Source: Calocera cornea HHB12733
Taxonomy: Eukaryota > Basidiomycota > Dacrymycetes > Dacrymycetales > Dacrymycetaceae
Assembly (NCBI GenBank): GCA_001632435.1
Contig: KV424045.1
Span: forward strand, 1-64,000
Direction of reading: 5' to 3'
DNA length: 64,000 bases
Every line of letters starts with the position of its first letter. The first letter of the stretch is position 1. The position numbers and the translations under genes were made by a program. A model generated the notes under the pieces. It was not told the DNA's origin and made no database searches. It saw only the letters and a program-made list of their open reading frames with translations. Positions 22,701 to 34,104 of this stretch are shown here, one piece after another.

Positions 22701-23912
22701 CCGACCGCTTGTAGACACAAGCATAGCCAGCTTAAACCCCAAAAGGAAACAACCAAAACCAAAACCAGAACCAAAAAAGGGACGCACCTCCTCCTCCAAC
22801 CGGATATACTCCCCAAACTCCTCCCCACTCCAGCGATACGCGTCCGGAACCTGCGAGAGCACCGCGCTCCTGATCAGCGCGCCTGCGCCTGGCTCCCAGC
22901 GTGCTGGGCGCGGGAGGGGCATCGGAACGGGGGCGGGCGCGGCGTTGCCGTTGGCATTGGTGTTGGGGGTCTTGACGGGGGCGAGCTTGACTGTTCGAGG
23001 GGTGGGCGTGGGCGCTACAGCGGTGGTAAGGGGGGCAGAAGGAGCAGCAACAGCAGCGGGCGGGGCCGGAGCGGGGCGCTGCCCAGCACCTGCAGAGCGG
23101 TACGCATCCTTGATCCTCTCCGCCTCGCTCTTTCCTCTCCTCACGGGCGCGTGGAGCGCAGCTCGGGCGAGCTTCTCCGCTTCTGCGTCTTTCTGCCTTC
23201 GTTGCTGCTGCTGATGCTGCTTCTGGAGACGCAGCTCATGCTGCTGCTGCTTCGCGATCTGTGCCCGACGGCCAGAGGCGCTGCCGAAGGTGCCTTCCGA
23301 CTCTGGAGGGGCGGGGTGGGGGTGGTCCGGCGTCTTGGGGTTGGGGGCGAAGGAGAAGGAGAGGGGCAGGAGGTGGCCTACCTCCAAGGCGGGGGAGGCG
23401 GGTGCGAGCGGGCGAGCTGCGGTGGGTGTTCCGGGGACGGCGGCGAGGGTGCGGGAGACGGGCCGCGAGTGCGAGCTGGAGATGTATGCCGATAGCTGGG
23501 ACACCGGCCTGCTGGGGGCGTCTTGGAAGGACGGGCGGCGGGTATGCCCAGTGGACTTTGAGAGCTGGGACGCTGGGCGGGAGGGCAGTGCCTGTGCGTT
23601 GGGGTCGGCGGTGGGATGGAGGTCTTGCTGCGAAGGAGAGCGGGACTGGGACAACCGGCGCGAGCGGCGCTGATCCTTTGATTGGGACTGCGAGTGCCGC
23701 CGTGCGCGGGTGGACATCTGCGAGAGGGGCCGGACGGGGATGAGCGATTGCGAGTCGGGGCGGTGCGGGGTGGTGCGGCCGTGCTCGGGAAGGGAGGGGG
23801 TGCTGCTGTTGTCGACGTGTGGTTGGTGGGGGTCGGAGGCGGAGACGGAGTGCTGGCTTGCGCTGAGCGGGAGGCGCGGGCGGGGGTGCGTGAGCAGGTT
23901 CAGCGCGTCCAT
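19767..23912 (-). CDS. Serine/threonine protein kinase with repeated C-lobe tail
   Basis: Nine exons: 23912-22788, 22621-22074, 21995-21864, 21809-21547, 21488-21363, 21318-20749, 20693-20318, 20264-19898 and 19856-19767, giving 1198 residues. The first intron (166 nt) is long for this window and its acceptor is the least certain join. Residues 1-375 are disordered, Ser/Pro/Gln-rich. The kinase domain has LGYGNWGSVW (about 376-385), the beta-3 Lys in VYACKL (426), HNDIKPAN (554-561), IDFGF (573-577) and GTPEYLSPER. Its alphaG-alphaI end (WERTVKGEW...KRMMNPSAEGRP) is followed by some 400 disordered residues. A second similar piece (FWERTVRA...RIMNANQDGL) closes the protein. Substrate and family are unknown. 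Confidence 0.8.
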
Positions 23913-26238
23913 CGTCCTGGCCAGTCCTTGGTACGCGGTATAACAGCTTAGATGAATGCTGGAGGCTGGAGGTGGATGGTGGATGGATGGTGGATGCTCG
24001 GTGGTTGATGTCGTTGGTCGTTAGTCGTTGGTCGTTAGTCGATGAGGCGGAGCGAGGTGTCGGGAGGACAAGAAAGAGGACCGTGGTGCCAAGATATATG
24101 CGCTGAAACGTCGTCGACCAAGGTGCAAAGGACAAGGGGACAAGGTTGGTGAACAAGCGAGCAGGGTATGACGCTCAAAGGCGGGTATAAAGGGCGGGCC
24201 GGGTCAACACCACGCCCCGCGATAGAGTGACAGGGTGCTAGAGTGACAGTGATAGAGTACAGTATGCGGGAGGAGGCGCTCTTTGGGAAATCACACACAG
24301 CCCCGGCACCCACGCTCAACTCAACAACGACGCGTCGAGCTCAGCCTGGACGCGTCCAGCGCTGCGACGGCGCGTCGAGGCACGGGAAGGACGGCCATGC
24401 GCGAGCGGGAAGACGTCAGAAGTATCTCGGCAAGGGAAGAAGCGGTCGGGGACCGTGCTGGCAGGCCACGTGCCGGAGAAGCGGTGAGCCGTGATGGCCG
24501 GTGGTCGCTCCCCTCGTCAGAGAGAAACACTGCCGGTTCAGGGCTGGGTGGCGAAAGACGCACGGACCAGCAACCCGCCACCGACCAGGTATATAAGACT
24601 CACTTTGCAGGCGATTGGGAAAGCGCATCTTGGAGGTGGACGACTATCTTCCCCTCGGTCGGCAGAGGCGCGTCCCGAACTGGGACCCTCGCGCGGGCTG
24701 TTTGCTTCCCTCCACTTCCCTCCCAACGGACTTCGTCCCCTTCCTCCCTCCTCCGTCTCTTCATTGAGGAATGCCAGGGCTGTGGTCGCTCAACAGCCAA
24801 AGCCGGCTTGTTGCCGCATCGTTTCGAGGTGCTGAGGTGTCCGCCTCTTGCTGTTCGGCACCTCCGCCCCTTCCGCCCCTCCCTACCCTTCTCTTGTCCT
24901 ACGCGCCGTCGTCCCTCCGCTCCTCACCTGGCCTGTGCCTGAGCGTCCTCACCAGACTACTTGCCCGCTTCATGCTTTCGTAGTATATGGCGAGCGCGAG
25001 TTTTAGTACCTGGTGCGCTCGCCCGGGCACACACTCAGCATCTCGGTCCTGCTTGCGACTCTGGCTCGGAGGTCGCCGGCAGCTCTCAGCAGCAGATCGC
25101 GGCTGAGGACGACGGTCTCATCCCGTCTCAGCTCGTCATCGGGAGCTTCTGCTGCTCTGAGCTGTCTGGTACAACCCTCCGTCCTCGCCGAACAACACCT
25201 TGGGCACGTCGTGCTTCCCCACCAGACGGGTTATTGGCATCATGCACAGCTATCAGTAGCGTGCATGTCATTGTCAGCAACCTCTTCTAGGGGGCTAGCA
25301 CGACCATCCCTCCCCAACCCGCACGCAACATCCTGGCGACGTCCTCCCCTCTGGCCGGGGCTGTCAGGTCTCAGCAGCATCCAGGTGAGCGAGCTGGGCA
25401 TCCACTGCCCCTAGCCAGTGCTGTTCCTGCGTGCTGCTCGGACCTGCTCTGCCCCTCACCACTTTCCTTTCACCTCCCTCTCTACGCAATGTGGTGCTAC
25501 CCGAGGTTGAGTGGGTGTGCTCCTCAGTGCTGGACAACTTCCGGGGCGGCCGGTCAATGATCGGCATGGCCTCACGGGAGATTCCCGCAACGCTGCTCAG
25601 CCCGCCCTTTCCCTCTGTGTCTCCTAGCGTCTGCCTGTCTGCTTTTGTACTACCTCTTGCGCCGTGGGCATGCCTAGGAGCTCTCATCAGCATGGCAGAT
25701 ATAGGGTCTGACCGTTCTTTCCGGTCTTCCGGGGCCGTCGTATTTGCCTGCTGCTTGGGGCTCCCTGGCTGCTGCGTCCCTAGTTCCGCTCCCGTCCCAC
25801 CTCATCTGCCTGACTCTGGTCAAAGTCTTCGTTTCCGATGTCCTGCTTCCCCACCAAAGCATCTCCCGGGCTTCATGCTTACAGCATGTGACCATGTCCA
25901 GATATGGCTTTGGTGGGCTAGCCCGAGCATTCCACTCCTCATCATCTCTCTCAAACTGCGGCACCCTTCGCACCGCCTTTGGCGGCGGGTTGGGCTTAGC
26001 AGCATGCAAAACAGCACTACGGGCATCCCCCTGGCCATACGTGGCGCCGGCCTGATCTTCAGACCTGTTCCGCCCCCTTGGCCTGTTTTTAATCTCTGGG
26101 CGCTTTGGGCAGGAAGGAGTGCGGTCGACAGCGTTCCGTCGCCTACCTGGGCAAGCTGCTATCCTCACAGCTGGGCTCCCTCTTGTGCGTCTATGGGGCA
26201 ATAGAGAATCACTCCGCCCAGTTATGCTTCCCAACATA
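23913..26238. other. Gene-poor spacer, possible unresolved minus-strand ORFs
   Basis: The left end holds the promoter of the kinase gene. Between 25364 and 26237 both strands have medium ORFs: a 257-residue one on the plus strand and 187- and 109-residue ones on the minus strand. None has a motif I recognise. The minus-strand pair could be exons of one hypothetical gene, but I cannot join them with confidence. Confidence 0.35.
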
Positions 26239-26240
26239 TA

Positions 26241-26263
26241 CAGTCAACTCTGTCTTAGAGAAT
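26241..26263. repeat. Left TIR of the pogo-type element
   Basis: This 23-bp sequence is repeated inverted at 28215-28237 with one difference (T versus C at position 11 of the repeat). Confidence 0.95.
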
Positions 26264-26305
26264 TGCGTCGAGATAGGGGTAACAGTATGCATTTAGAGAG
26301 AGTAT

Positions 26306-28006
26306 TCACGTAGGAAGAGCAAAGTATTTTGTGATCGAAGACTGCTCCAGAGACCGTGTATGGTCTCGATTAAGTGCCCGCATGATCCCAGGAAGCATGG
26401 AGAGACCGGCTTGGTACTCACAATGAGGTTTTGTGGCGAAGAGTCTTTGCAGCTCAAGGCAGGCTGCCAATGCTTGCTGGTCGGAGAACAGTGGGGAAAC
26501 CGGAACATCCTCCTCCTCTTCAGCTGTTTCAATCTGCCCGTGCTCCTCCCGTATCTCTTCTCGTACCTGCTCCAGGATCTCTCTGTCTGTCCACCTCTCG
26601 CTGCCAACTGACTCGCCAGTCACATTTACCATCTCCGTCGTGCTCATGGCTTCAAGCGGGGCAAGTGCACCCCTCTCCTGCAGGGTGACAATCACGTCCT
26701 GGAGCTCTCGTCGAATTGCAATGAGGCTGGGATCATCTTGCATGGTCGGAGTGTTGGGCTCGATTACAAGTGGGAGATCTGGAGATTGTAGACGACCATT
26801 GATGTCACGAGGGAGCTGAAGGATACCGGCACGTCGCCAGCAGTTGGCAATGGTCTCTCGGGAAATTTCTCCCCAGGCTTCTTGAGCGAGCTCCATTATC
26901 TCAAGCTGGTTGATGAGATACAGCTCCGGAGCTGCAACACCAGTAACTTGACGAAGGACGGCCCACTCGCAGAACAGACGACGGTAGTGTAGCTTGAATG
27001 CATGGATAATGCCTTGATCAAGTGGTTGGATATGGGCGGTGAGGTTGGGCTCGAAGAATTCAACACGGACATTTGTGATCCGAGTCTCATCGTATTTGTG
27101 ACCAGAAAAGTTGTCGACCAGAAGGAGAACATGACGATTCTCCTGTCGCATTTTCCGGTCAAACTTCTCAAGATATCTGTACTGTCGTCAGAGATGAGAC
27201 AACAGATACAGAAAGAATAGATCATACTGCTGGAAGATGTCGGTCTTCATCCAGGCCTTCTTGTTCCAATGGTAGTCGTAACCGTAGTAAGAACCATCAC
27301 GGCTCTGGAAACAGTGTGGACGACGGAAGCGGCCAATGATGAGAGGCTCGAGCTTCTCAGAACCATCTGCATTCACCGTGAAAGCATAGGACAGACGATG
27401 CTTCTCAGTCTTCCGACCAGACATTTGCTTTGTTGCAAGCGTACGGTTGGGCGGCATCTTGCCAAATAACCCAGTTTCGTCCATGTTGAAGATGTCACGG
27501 AGGGTGAAGGCGTCAGTGATATCCTGGATGCGCTGCCGGGCTTGGTCGACCTTGGAAGGATCCGCTGCTCCTGCTTCACCATGAAGGTGGTAGCCCTTCA
27601 GGTTATGTCGCCTCTTGAATGCTGTCAGCCAGCCTTCTGACAACTTCGGCCAATCGGGTGGGGGGATGTCTTCCTCCGTGGCAAACCAGCGCCATTGAGT
27701 ACGGATGAGCTTGCCAGAGACCGCCAAACCATCTGCTTCAGCCTGAAGAAGCCAAGCCTTGAGCATGCGCTCAACAGCAGGAAAGCCAACTTGGCGCCGT
27801 CGCTTTGTTGAAAGGTTCATGCCCTCTGCTGCCCGCTTTCGGATTGATGCCTCTTCTTTCCGGATTTTCGAAATTGTCGGCTGCTGGAGACCAAACTTTT
27901 TTGCAACATCGACCTGAGACAGTGGACCATTGTCAACGTGCTGGATGCAGTAGTCAAGGATCTCGATGCACTTTTCCAGAGAAATTGGCGGCTTAGCAGA
28001 GGGCAT
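26306..28006 (-). CDS. Pogo/Fot1-family DDE transposase
   Basis: Two exons, 28006-27228 and 27176-26306, join across a 51-nt intron whose acceptor TACAG keeps phase, giving 549 residues. The N-terminus has a psq HTH (LSQVDVAKKFGLQQPTISKI) and a CENPB-type HTH (GWLTAFKRRHNLKGYHLHGE). The DDE catalytic domain has Asp176 in FNMDETGLFGK, Asp281 in LLLVDNFSGH and Asp313 in IQPLDQGII; the last spacing (31 residues) is typical of pogo. No stop or frameshift is present, so the enzyme may be active. The ATG at 28006 is the first in frame. Confidence 0.93.
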
Positions 28007-28214
28007 GGTGGATGTTACCAAAGGCAGACGAGTCCCTGATGAAAACTTTTACCGGAAGCGGACAAGCCCAGCCTGCTCTCTAAGAGCATATCACGCCATG
28101 ATGGAAGCAGAAACTGTATTCCATTCCCATATGCAACGGACCAGCTTTTCCCACCTATCTGCAGCAGAGATCGACGGAGGCCATGCTCATACAGAGGTTA
28201 TTCTCTAAGAGCGG

Positions 28215-28237
28215 ATTCTCTAAGACGGAGTTGACTG
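28215..28237. repeat. Right TIR of the pogo-type element
   Basis: This is the inverted copy of 26241-26263. An extra ATTCTCTAAGA copy lies just inside it at about 28199-28210. Confidence 0.95.
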
Positions 28238-28456
28238 TATCCCGGATGAATGATACATATTGAGACATAGCCTATCAACATATATGTATGATGGATGGCT
28301 TGTTGCGGACTCGTTCCAAGTTCATTGCAACCTAGGGAGGTGCACAGACGGGCGGCGTGTCCCAGATACTTATAGCCTCTCGCAGGATTCCCATCAGCAC
28401 AGTCTGTTGCCCTCTGCTGCAGATTAGTCTTGTCCCACCTTGTGAGCAAGCCGAGC

Positions 28457-29060
28457 TTACGGGCTGAGCTGCTTTTGAACCCCCTGCAAGAACTTACGAG
28501 CGACCACCACTTTCGCCAACTGAGCATTGGCAGAGCGGGTAGCAAAGGCCGCGCGCTCCTGCTGTAACCGGAGCATCCCAGGAAACGGTAATAGTTTCAT
28601 TTCGCTGCTCTCAGGCGCCTTTGTCTTCACCAATGAAGTAGCGGTGCTTGGGGTTGGTTCCTGTAGTCTCGGCATCTGTTCGAGGTCTTTGCAGACTCTG
28701 GCATATGTGAGCACCAGATCCTCACATGTCTCCTGAAACAGGTCATGATGAGCGACTTCCTTGACATATGATCTTGCTTACTGTAAACAATTTCTTTGGT
28801 TCAACGTCTTGCTCTCCAAAATGCGGTGGTACATTACGCTCTGTGGCAACCCCGGCCGTTCCACGGAGTACGGAATCTGTCGCCCAGAGAACTGCCATTC
28901 GAGAGCTTGCTGCAGAAACATCTTGCACAGCGCCTGATGGCGCGGATACACCAGGAGGCAAGGATGGTAATGGTGCAGCAGAGTCAGCCGCTGCTGACCT
29001 GGTCTTCGCTTTCCTTCGCCGTCGAGGAGAAGATTCATCTTCTGTCCAGTGCATATACAT
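28457..29060 (-). CDS. Hypothetical protein
   Basis: Two exons, 29060-28782 and 28732-28457, join across a 49-nt intron (GTAAGC...TTTCAG) in phase, giving 184 residues. The first part has a basic patch (SPRRRRKAKTR) followed by an Ala/Ser/Pro stretch. The second part is a helical, charged segment (LVLTYARVCKDLEQM, then QQERAAFATRSANAQL). I do not recognise a family. It lies immediately beside the pogo insertion, and upstream exons may exist. Confidence 0.45.
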
Positions 29061-29595
29061 GATGAGTCCAGGTTGGTGGCACAGTGGAGGGTAAGAAGAG
29101 AGCGATGATAACGAGTCAGGTCAGGTGCGGCGCTACTTTATACAGTATATCGTTGGACCATCAATCAAAGCTGGCCCGTGCACCTCCTATGAACTATGTC
29201 CGGGACCGACGCGTAAGTGCTGTGCTGTTCTTTGTCGTGCGAAAGAAGCCGGGTCGGAGATGCGGAGTAGCCCCTGTGGAGCGGACCAAACGAGCAGTGA
29301 GTACGTGAGTTGCAGACTTGGCCGATGACTCGCGCAGAGTGATAGGCTCAGGTGAGGCCACCTTGCCGAAAGCCAGGGATGACTATGGTTATGATCAGAG
29401 AAACCAATTCGTTGGCCGTGCGGCGAAATGACGTTACTGTAAAGGTGCAGGGTCTGAGGTGAACCCCGGTTCTTCTATTATCCGGCTCCCCATGACCAGA
29501 GATGGGACTCGGTTCAGAACAGCTTGAAAGACGTGCAGTTTCCTCCTTCCCCCTTCCCACACGCTACTCGTCTCGCACTACTAGTTTGCATGACA
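29061..29595. other. Spacer
   Basis: Upstream region of the luciferase-domain gene at 29596. Only short reading frames are present and I see no motif worth annotating. Confidence 0.4.
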
Positions 29596-30477
29596 ATGGC
29601 GTCGACATATCTCCCCAGCTGGCTTCATCTCCCGAACATGGCGGGTTTACGGAGAATCTACAACCATCCCGTGACCCTGGGTACAGCAATCTTGGCCTAC
29701 GTGGGTTTGTCGACAGCCTGGTTCCTCATCAAGGACTATTATTCGTACTATGTCGTCCTCCCAGCGGACACACGCGGCACGCTGTCCCGCAGACCGAGTG
29801 TGTACTTCTGGAGCGGCTCCGTCAGGCTCGTACGGGCCATACGCGGGTTGGACGGGACGGACGCACGGCCGATCAGGCGGTTTGCGGAAGAGTCGACGGA
29901 CGCGATCTACAAGCGCTCTTTCTTGCAGCCCGGGGGACTGAAAGAGAGGAGGCCACCGAGGCCGGAACTGCTCATGCAGGGCATCCCGCATCGACAGATA
30001 CCTCAGGTACTGGACAAGAACCTGAGCGAGGTGAGATGGATAATACATGATTATGTGCATTCCTGACCGAATACACAGGCTCTCGAAGAGCGCTACCGTA
30101 CTCTCGCAAAGCAGTATCAGCAGCTCTCCATCGGTCCCTCGCGAATCGAGCCCAACGCGCTCGCCCTGTTCTACACTTCGCCCGCCCCACCAGCAACCGT
30201 CCACCCGGACATCGCCGCCGAGCCGACAAGCCCGATGATTGAGTTTGCGCATATTCATCACTCGGACAACTCTCAGCATATTGTGCTTGCACCGTTGGAT
30301 GCGGCAGTGGCGATCGAGAAGGGCTGGGCGGTGCGGTTCCCGTTGGCGGGAGGAGGCGGAGTTGCGGGCCAAGAGGGGAGGGTCATGGTGTATGCGCCAA
30401 GAGATGATACAGAGATTGACGTGGTTGGAATGCTTGCGGAAAGAGGTGTTCAGTGGGTCATGTCAGACGCGGTGTAG
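29596..30477 (+). CDS. Luciferase-domain (PF17648-like) membrane protein, copy A
   Basis: Two exons, 29596-30030 and 30079-30477, join across a 48-nt intron, giving 277 residues. An N-terminal hydrophobic segment (GTAILAYVGLSTAWFLI) suggests a membrane anchor. The middle carries the family motif GIPHRQIPQVLD. The C-terminal domain has FAHIHHSDNSQHIVLAPLDA, EKGWAVRFPLAG and VMVYAPRD, the signature of the fungal luciferase-domain family. Despite its name this family is not known to emit light; its role is uncharacterised. Two paralogues lie at 56-58.6 kb; this copy lacks their first intron. An ATG at 29590 is an alternative start. Confidence 0.8.
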
Positions 30478-31074
30478 TCGGGGTCGCCCGTTTCATATCC
30501 TCCAGAGAACTCCAGAATATGCATGCTGCAGTTGCCCGGGGCATGCTGTTGTCGATGCGATTATGGTATCCCGCTTATGGAAGTGGCGACTGAGGTGAAA
30601 GATGGTGCCCAATGAGTCCTGCAGATTTGAAGCGCTTACATTACAACGCCGTTGGGTCGCGTTTGGGATGCCCACGCCGTCACGGACAGAACGTGCCCAT
30701 TGATCTCTTTCCGAAGCACCGAAATGTCAATACAAAATACGATCCAACATATAATGAGGGTAAAGCAGAGTCATGCAAGAGTAAATTCAGCCGCCCGTGG
30801 TGACCCTCCCGCTGTGAAACGAGAAGGACGTGGAGGACGACAACAGCGGCAATCACGCCGCCAAACCCGCGCAATGAGGCTCCCAAATGCTTCCGCTTGC
30901 TCAGTGGCGGAGGGTGCGATGGCGAGCGGCATTCTTATCCCACACTCCTGTGCTTGCCGTCCGCCGCGTCCACGCCATTGGCAAGTCACACGCATACGTC
31001 GACCTCGCCAACGCCTCTTATACTCTCTCTATTTCTCCTCTCCAGATATCTACGATACTAGGCTCTTTACACCC
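30478..31074. other. Spacer upstream of cullin-1
   Basis: This stretch contains the 3' flank of the luciferase-domain gene and the cullin promoter. The cullin frame is open upstream to 30652 but without support for coding; I see no separate gene. Confidence 0.4.
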
Positions 31075-33910
31075 ATGGCTGATGCGAGCATGATCCCGCG
31101 ACCGGCGACCCCGCCGCAGCCAGGCGCCAATGCTGACCTAGCGACGACGTGGGCGTACCTCCTCCACGGCGTGGACGGCATCATGACCAGGTACGACCCG
31201 CGTTCCGCGCGGACGCTACCAGCAACTGACGCATATCCTGTCTCATAGGCTAAAGGATGGTGTCTCCTATACGAAGTACATGGGTCTGTATACGACAGCG
31301 TACAACTACTGTACGAGCTCTCGTATGCACGGAGGAAGTCTGGAGACGTCGATAGGGGGGACGAGGAGTACGTACACGTCCAGATCACCGATACATGCGG
31401 TATTTGGCATTCGTAGCGTGAACCATGAGTGCTGACACCGTTCTCGCTCTGTAGCAACTGGCGCTAATTTGATGGGGTCCGATCTCTATAACTCCTTACA
31501 AAGATATTTCCGAGATCATCTGCAGAGTATCCGAGGAGTAAGCGATATGCGTATATACTCGCGCCATTGATTTCTGACGCTCTTTTCATGTAGCAAACGG
31601 ACTCGTTACACGACGAGACGCTGTTGCAGAAGTATGCGGAAGAGTGGAACCGCTACACCGTTGGAGCGAACTATGTGAACCGCCTATTCACGTACCTCAA
31701 CCGACATTGGGTGAAGAGGGAAAAGGACGAGGGACGGAAGAACGTCTACACTGTCTATACCGTGCGTATATCTATGAGCCGTGCAGAAGCGCCTGTCTGA
31801 GGATGCGTGTGCTTAGCTGGCGCTCGTGGTCTGGAATGAGGAGATGTTCAAGTACATTCAGGCGAAGAACAACAAGCTCGCCAATGCTATCCTGCGTCTG
31901 ATTGAGCGACAACGGAATGGCGAGAGCATCAACACAGGCTTGATCAAGCAGGTTGTTGGCTCCTTTGGTATGTGCTCGATAAGACCACCATAGACAAGTC
32001 TGACTATTATGGTGTAGTATCACTTGGCCTCGACGAACAAGACTCCAACCGCTCGAATCTGAGTGTATACGAGTCGGCCTTCCAAACCCCCTTCCTTATC
32101 GCTACCGAGAACTACTATAAGGCCGAGTCCGAGCAGTTCCTGGCTGAGAATACCGTTTCCGAGTACCTGAAGAAGGCGGAGGCGCGGCTGAAGGAGGAGG
32201 AGGACCGGGTGGAGATGTACCTGCATTCCAGCACGAGGAAGGGGGTGAGTGTATGCCGCTTCAATCATCATATCAGTGACTGATGACACCCCTCTCAGTT
32301 GATTCTGAAGTGTGAGGATGTCCTTATCCGCGCACATGCTCAGAAGATGTGGGACGACTTCCAGAACCTGCTCGATTTCGACAAGGACGAGGATCTTCAG
32401 CGGATGTATGCTCTTCTCGCGCGCATTCCCGAGGGCCTGGAGCCGCTGCGCAAGAAGTTCGAGGATCACGTCCGGAAAGCCGGTCTGGCGGCTGTGCAGA
32501 AGCTGGTCGGCAGCGGTGGACAGGAGGCAGCAGATCAGATCGTGCGTCTTGTGAACTACTTCTGTGATCTTTCGGGAAACTGAGCATCATTCTCAGGAGC
32601 CCAAGGCATACGTCGATGCTCTTCTCGAGGTTCATCGGCGAAACCAGGAGGTCGTCAACCGGAGCTTCAAGGGCGAGGCTGGCTTCGTGGCGTCTCTGGA
32701 CAAAGCGTGTCGCGACTTCGTCAACACCAACGCTGCTACTGGCTCGAATGCTGCCAAGTCACCAGAACTGCTTGCTCGCCATACCGATGCTCTCCTTAGG
32801 AAGAGCAACAAGATGAGCGAGGAGGCTGATCTGGAGCAGGCGCTGAATGAAGTGGTACGTAAATGCAAATGCTCAGTACCAGCGGAAGTTGATCGACTTC
32901 GGTAGATGATTCTGTTCAAGTACCTCGAAGACAAGGACGTCTTCCAGACCTTCTACAGCAGCAAGCTTTCCAAGCGTCTCATTCACTCGGTATCTGCGTC
33001 CGACGAAGCTGAAGCATCCATGATCTCGAAGCTCAAGGAGGCCTGTGGCTTCGAGTACACCAACAAGCTACAGCGCATGTTCACCGACATGTCCTTGTCC
33101 AAGGATCTTACGGACCAGTTCAAGCAGAAGCAGGAGCAGAACCACGGCGAGATGGAGATCAACTTCAGCATTCTCGTGCTCGGCACCAACTTCTGGCCTG
33201 TCCAGGCACCGAAGATCGACTTCAACATCCCTGCAGACATCCTCAGCACCTACAACCGCTTCCAGGGCTTCTATCAGTCCAAGCACTCTGGTCGTAAGCT
33301 GACGTGGCACTGGAACCTGTCGCGCAACGAGCTCCGGGCCAACAAGATGAACCCCAAGTACATCTTCATGACGTCGTCCTACCAGATGTCGGTCCTCCTG
33401 CAGTACAACGACAACGACAGTATGACGATCGACGAGCTTGTTCAGGCTACCGGGATCCCGAAAGATCAACTGGAGCCCGTCATGAATGTGCTGATCAAGT
33501 CGAAGGTGCTGCTGAGTGATGAGAAGGATACGTACGACTACAACCCCAGTACGCAACTTCTGCAAGACGAATTGAAGTGACACTGACATCATTTTGTAGA
33601 CTACAAGAATAAGAAGATCCGTATCAACCTGAACATGCCGGTGAAGACTGAGAACAAGCAGGATACCAGCGAAGTGCTGAAGACTGTCGATGATGACCGC
33701 AAGTTCGTCATCCAGGCAACGATTGTCCGTGTCATGAAGTCGCGCAAGACCATGAAGGCCCAGGCCCTTATCGCCGAGGTCACTCAGATCATTGCCGCTC
33801 GTTTCACTCCCCGCATTCCGGATATCAAGAAGGCGATTGACACCCTGCTGGAGAAGGAGTACATCGAGCGTGCGGATGGTACACGGGATACCTTCAACTA
33901 CGTTGCGTAG
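31075..33910 (+). CDS. CUL1: Cullin-1 scaffold of SCF ubiquitin ligase
   Basis: Ten exons join in phase: 31075-31190, 31249-31367, 31455-31537, 31594-31761, 31817-31967, 32018-32244, 32299-32541, 32597-32854, 32906-33548 and 33600-33910, giving 772 residues. The N-terminal repeats carry the Skp1/F-box contact helices (KYMGLYTTAYNYC, then GANLMGSDLYNSLQRYF). The C-terminal cullin homology domain (ILFKYLEDKDVFQTFYSSKLSKRL, TWHWNLSRNEL) binds the RING protein Rbx1. The winged-helix end has the NEDD8 site IVRVMKSRK, with Lys716 as acceptor. Length and order match CUL1/Cdc53. The gene converges on the dehydrogenase gene at 34105. Confidence 0.95.
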
Positions 33911-34104
33911 TGGACGGACTGGGGCGCTTTTCCGAGTTTAACCTGTATTCTTTCCTGGTCGCAGCATTGATACGTAGCTTGGTTGCATGCCTGCATTCCA
34001 CTCTTCCGCAGCCTCTCCGCGCATGTTACTGTAGCATACATCTGCGAACAATGCAATAACCATACCCATAGCAGAGAATTGGTGTAAGGACTCAGTGCGC
34101 ATGC

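Larger units (their letters stand above)
26241..28237 (-). mobile_element. Complete Fot1/pogo-type DNA transposon
   Basis: The element is 1997 bp. It is bounded by 23-bp terminal inverted repeats starting CAGTCAACTC with a single mismatch, and flanked on both sides by TA (26239-26240 and 28238-28239), the target duplication expected for Tc1/mariner-pogo elements. A single spliced transposase gene fills it. Near-identical ends and an open frame indicate a recent, probably autonomous insertion. Confidence 0.93.

Noticed and set aside
22643..23912. Long plus-strand ORFs opposite the kinase N-terminus
   Set aside because: They are antisense to a GC-rich disordered coding region and have no motif.
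15235..24475. Other CACGTG hexamers (near 15238, 15779, 16406, 17314, 19512, 20545, 24471)
   Set aside because: These lack the full TCACGTGA palindrome and several lie in coding sequence or introns, so they fit chance frequency.
25431..26204. 257-codon plus-strand ORF
   Set aside because: Composition is Pro/Ser/Cys/Leu-rich without domains, and an opposing ORF on the other strand is equally plausible; neither is supported enough for a gene call.
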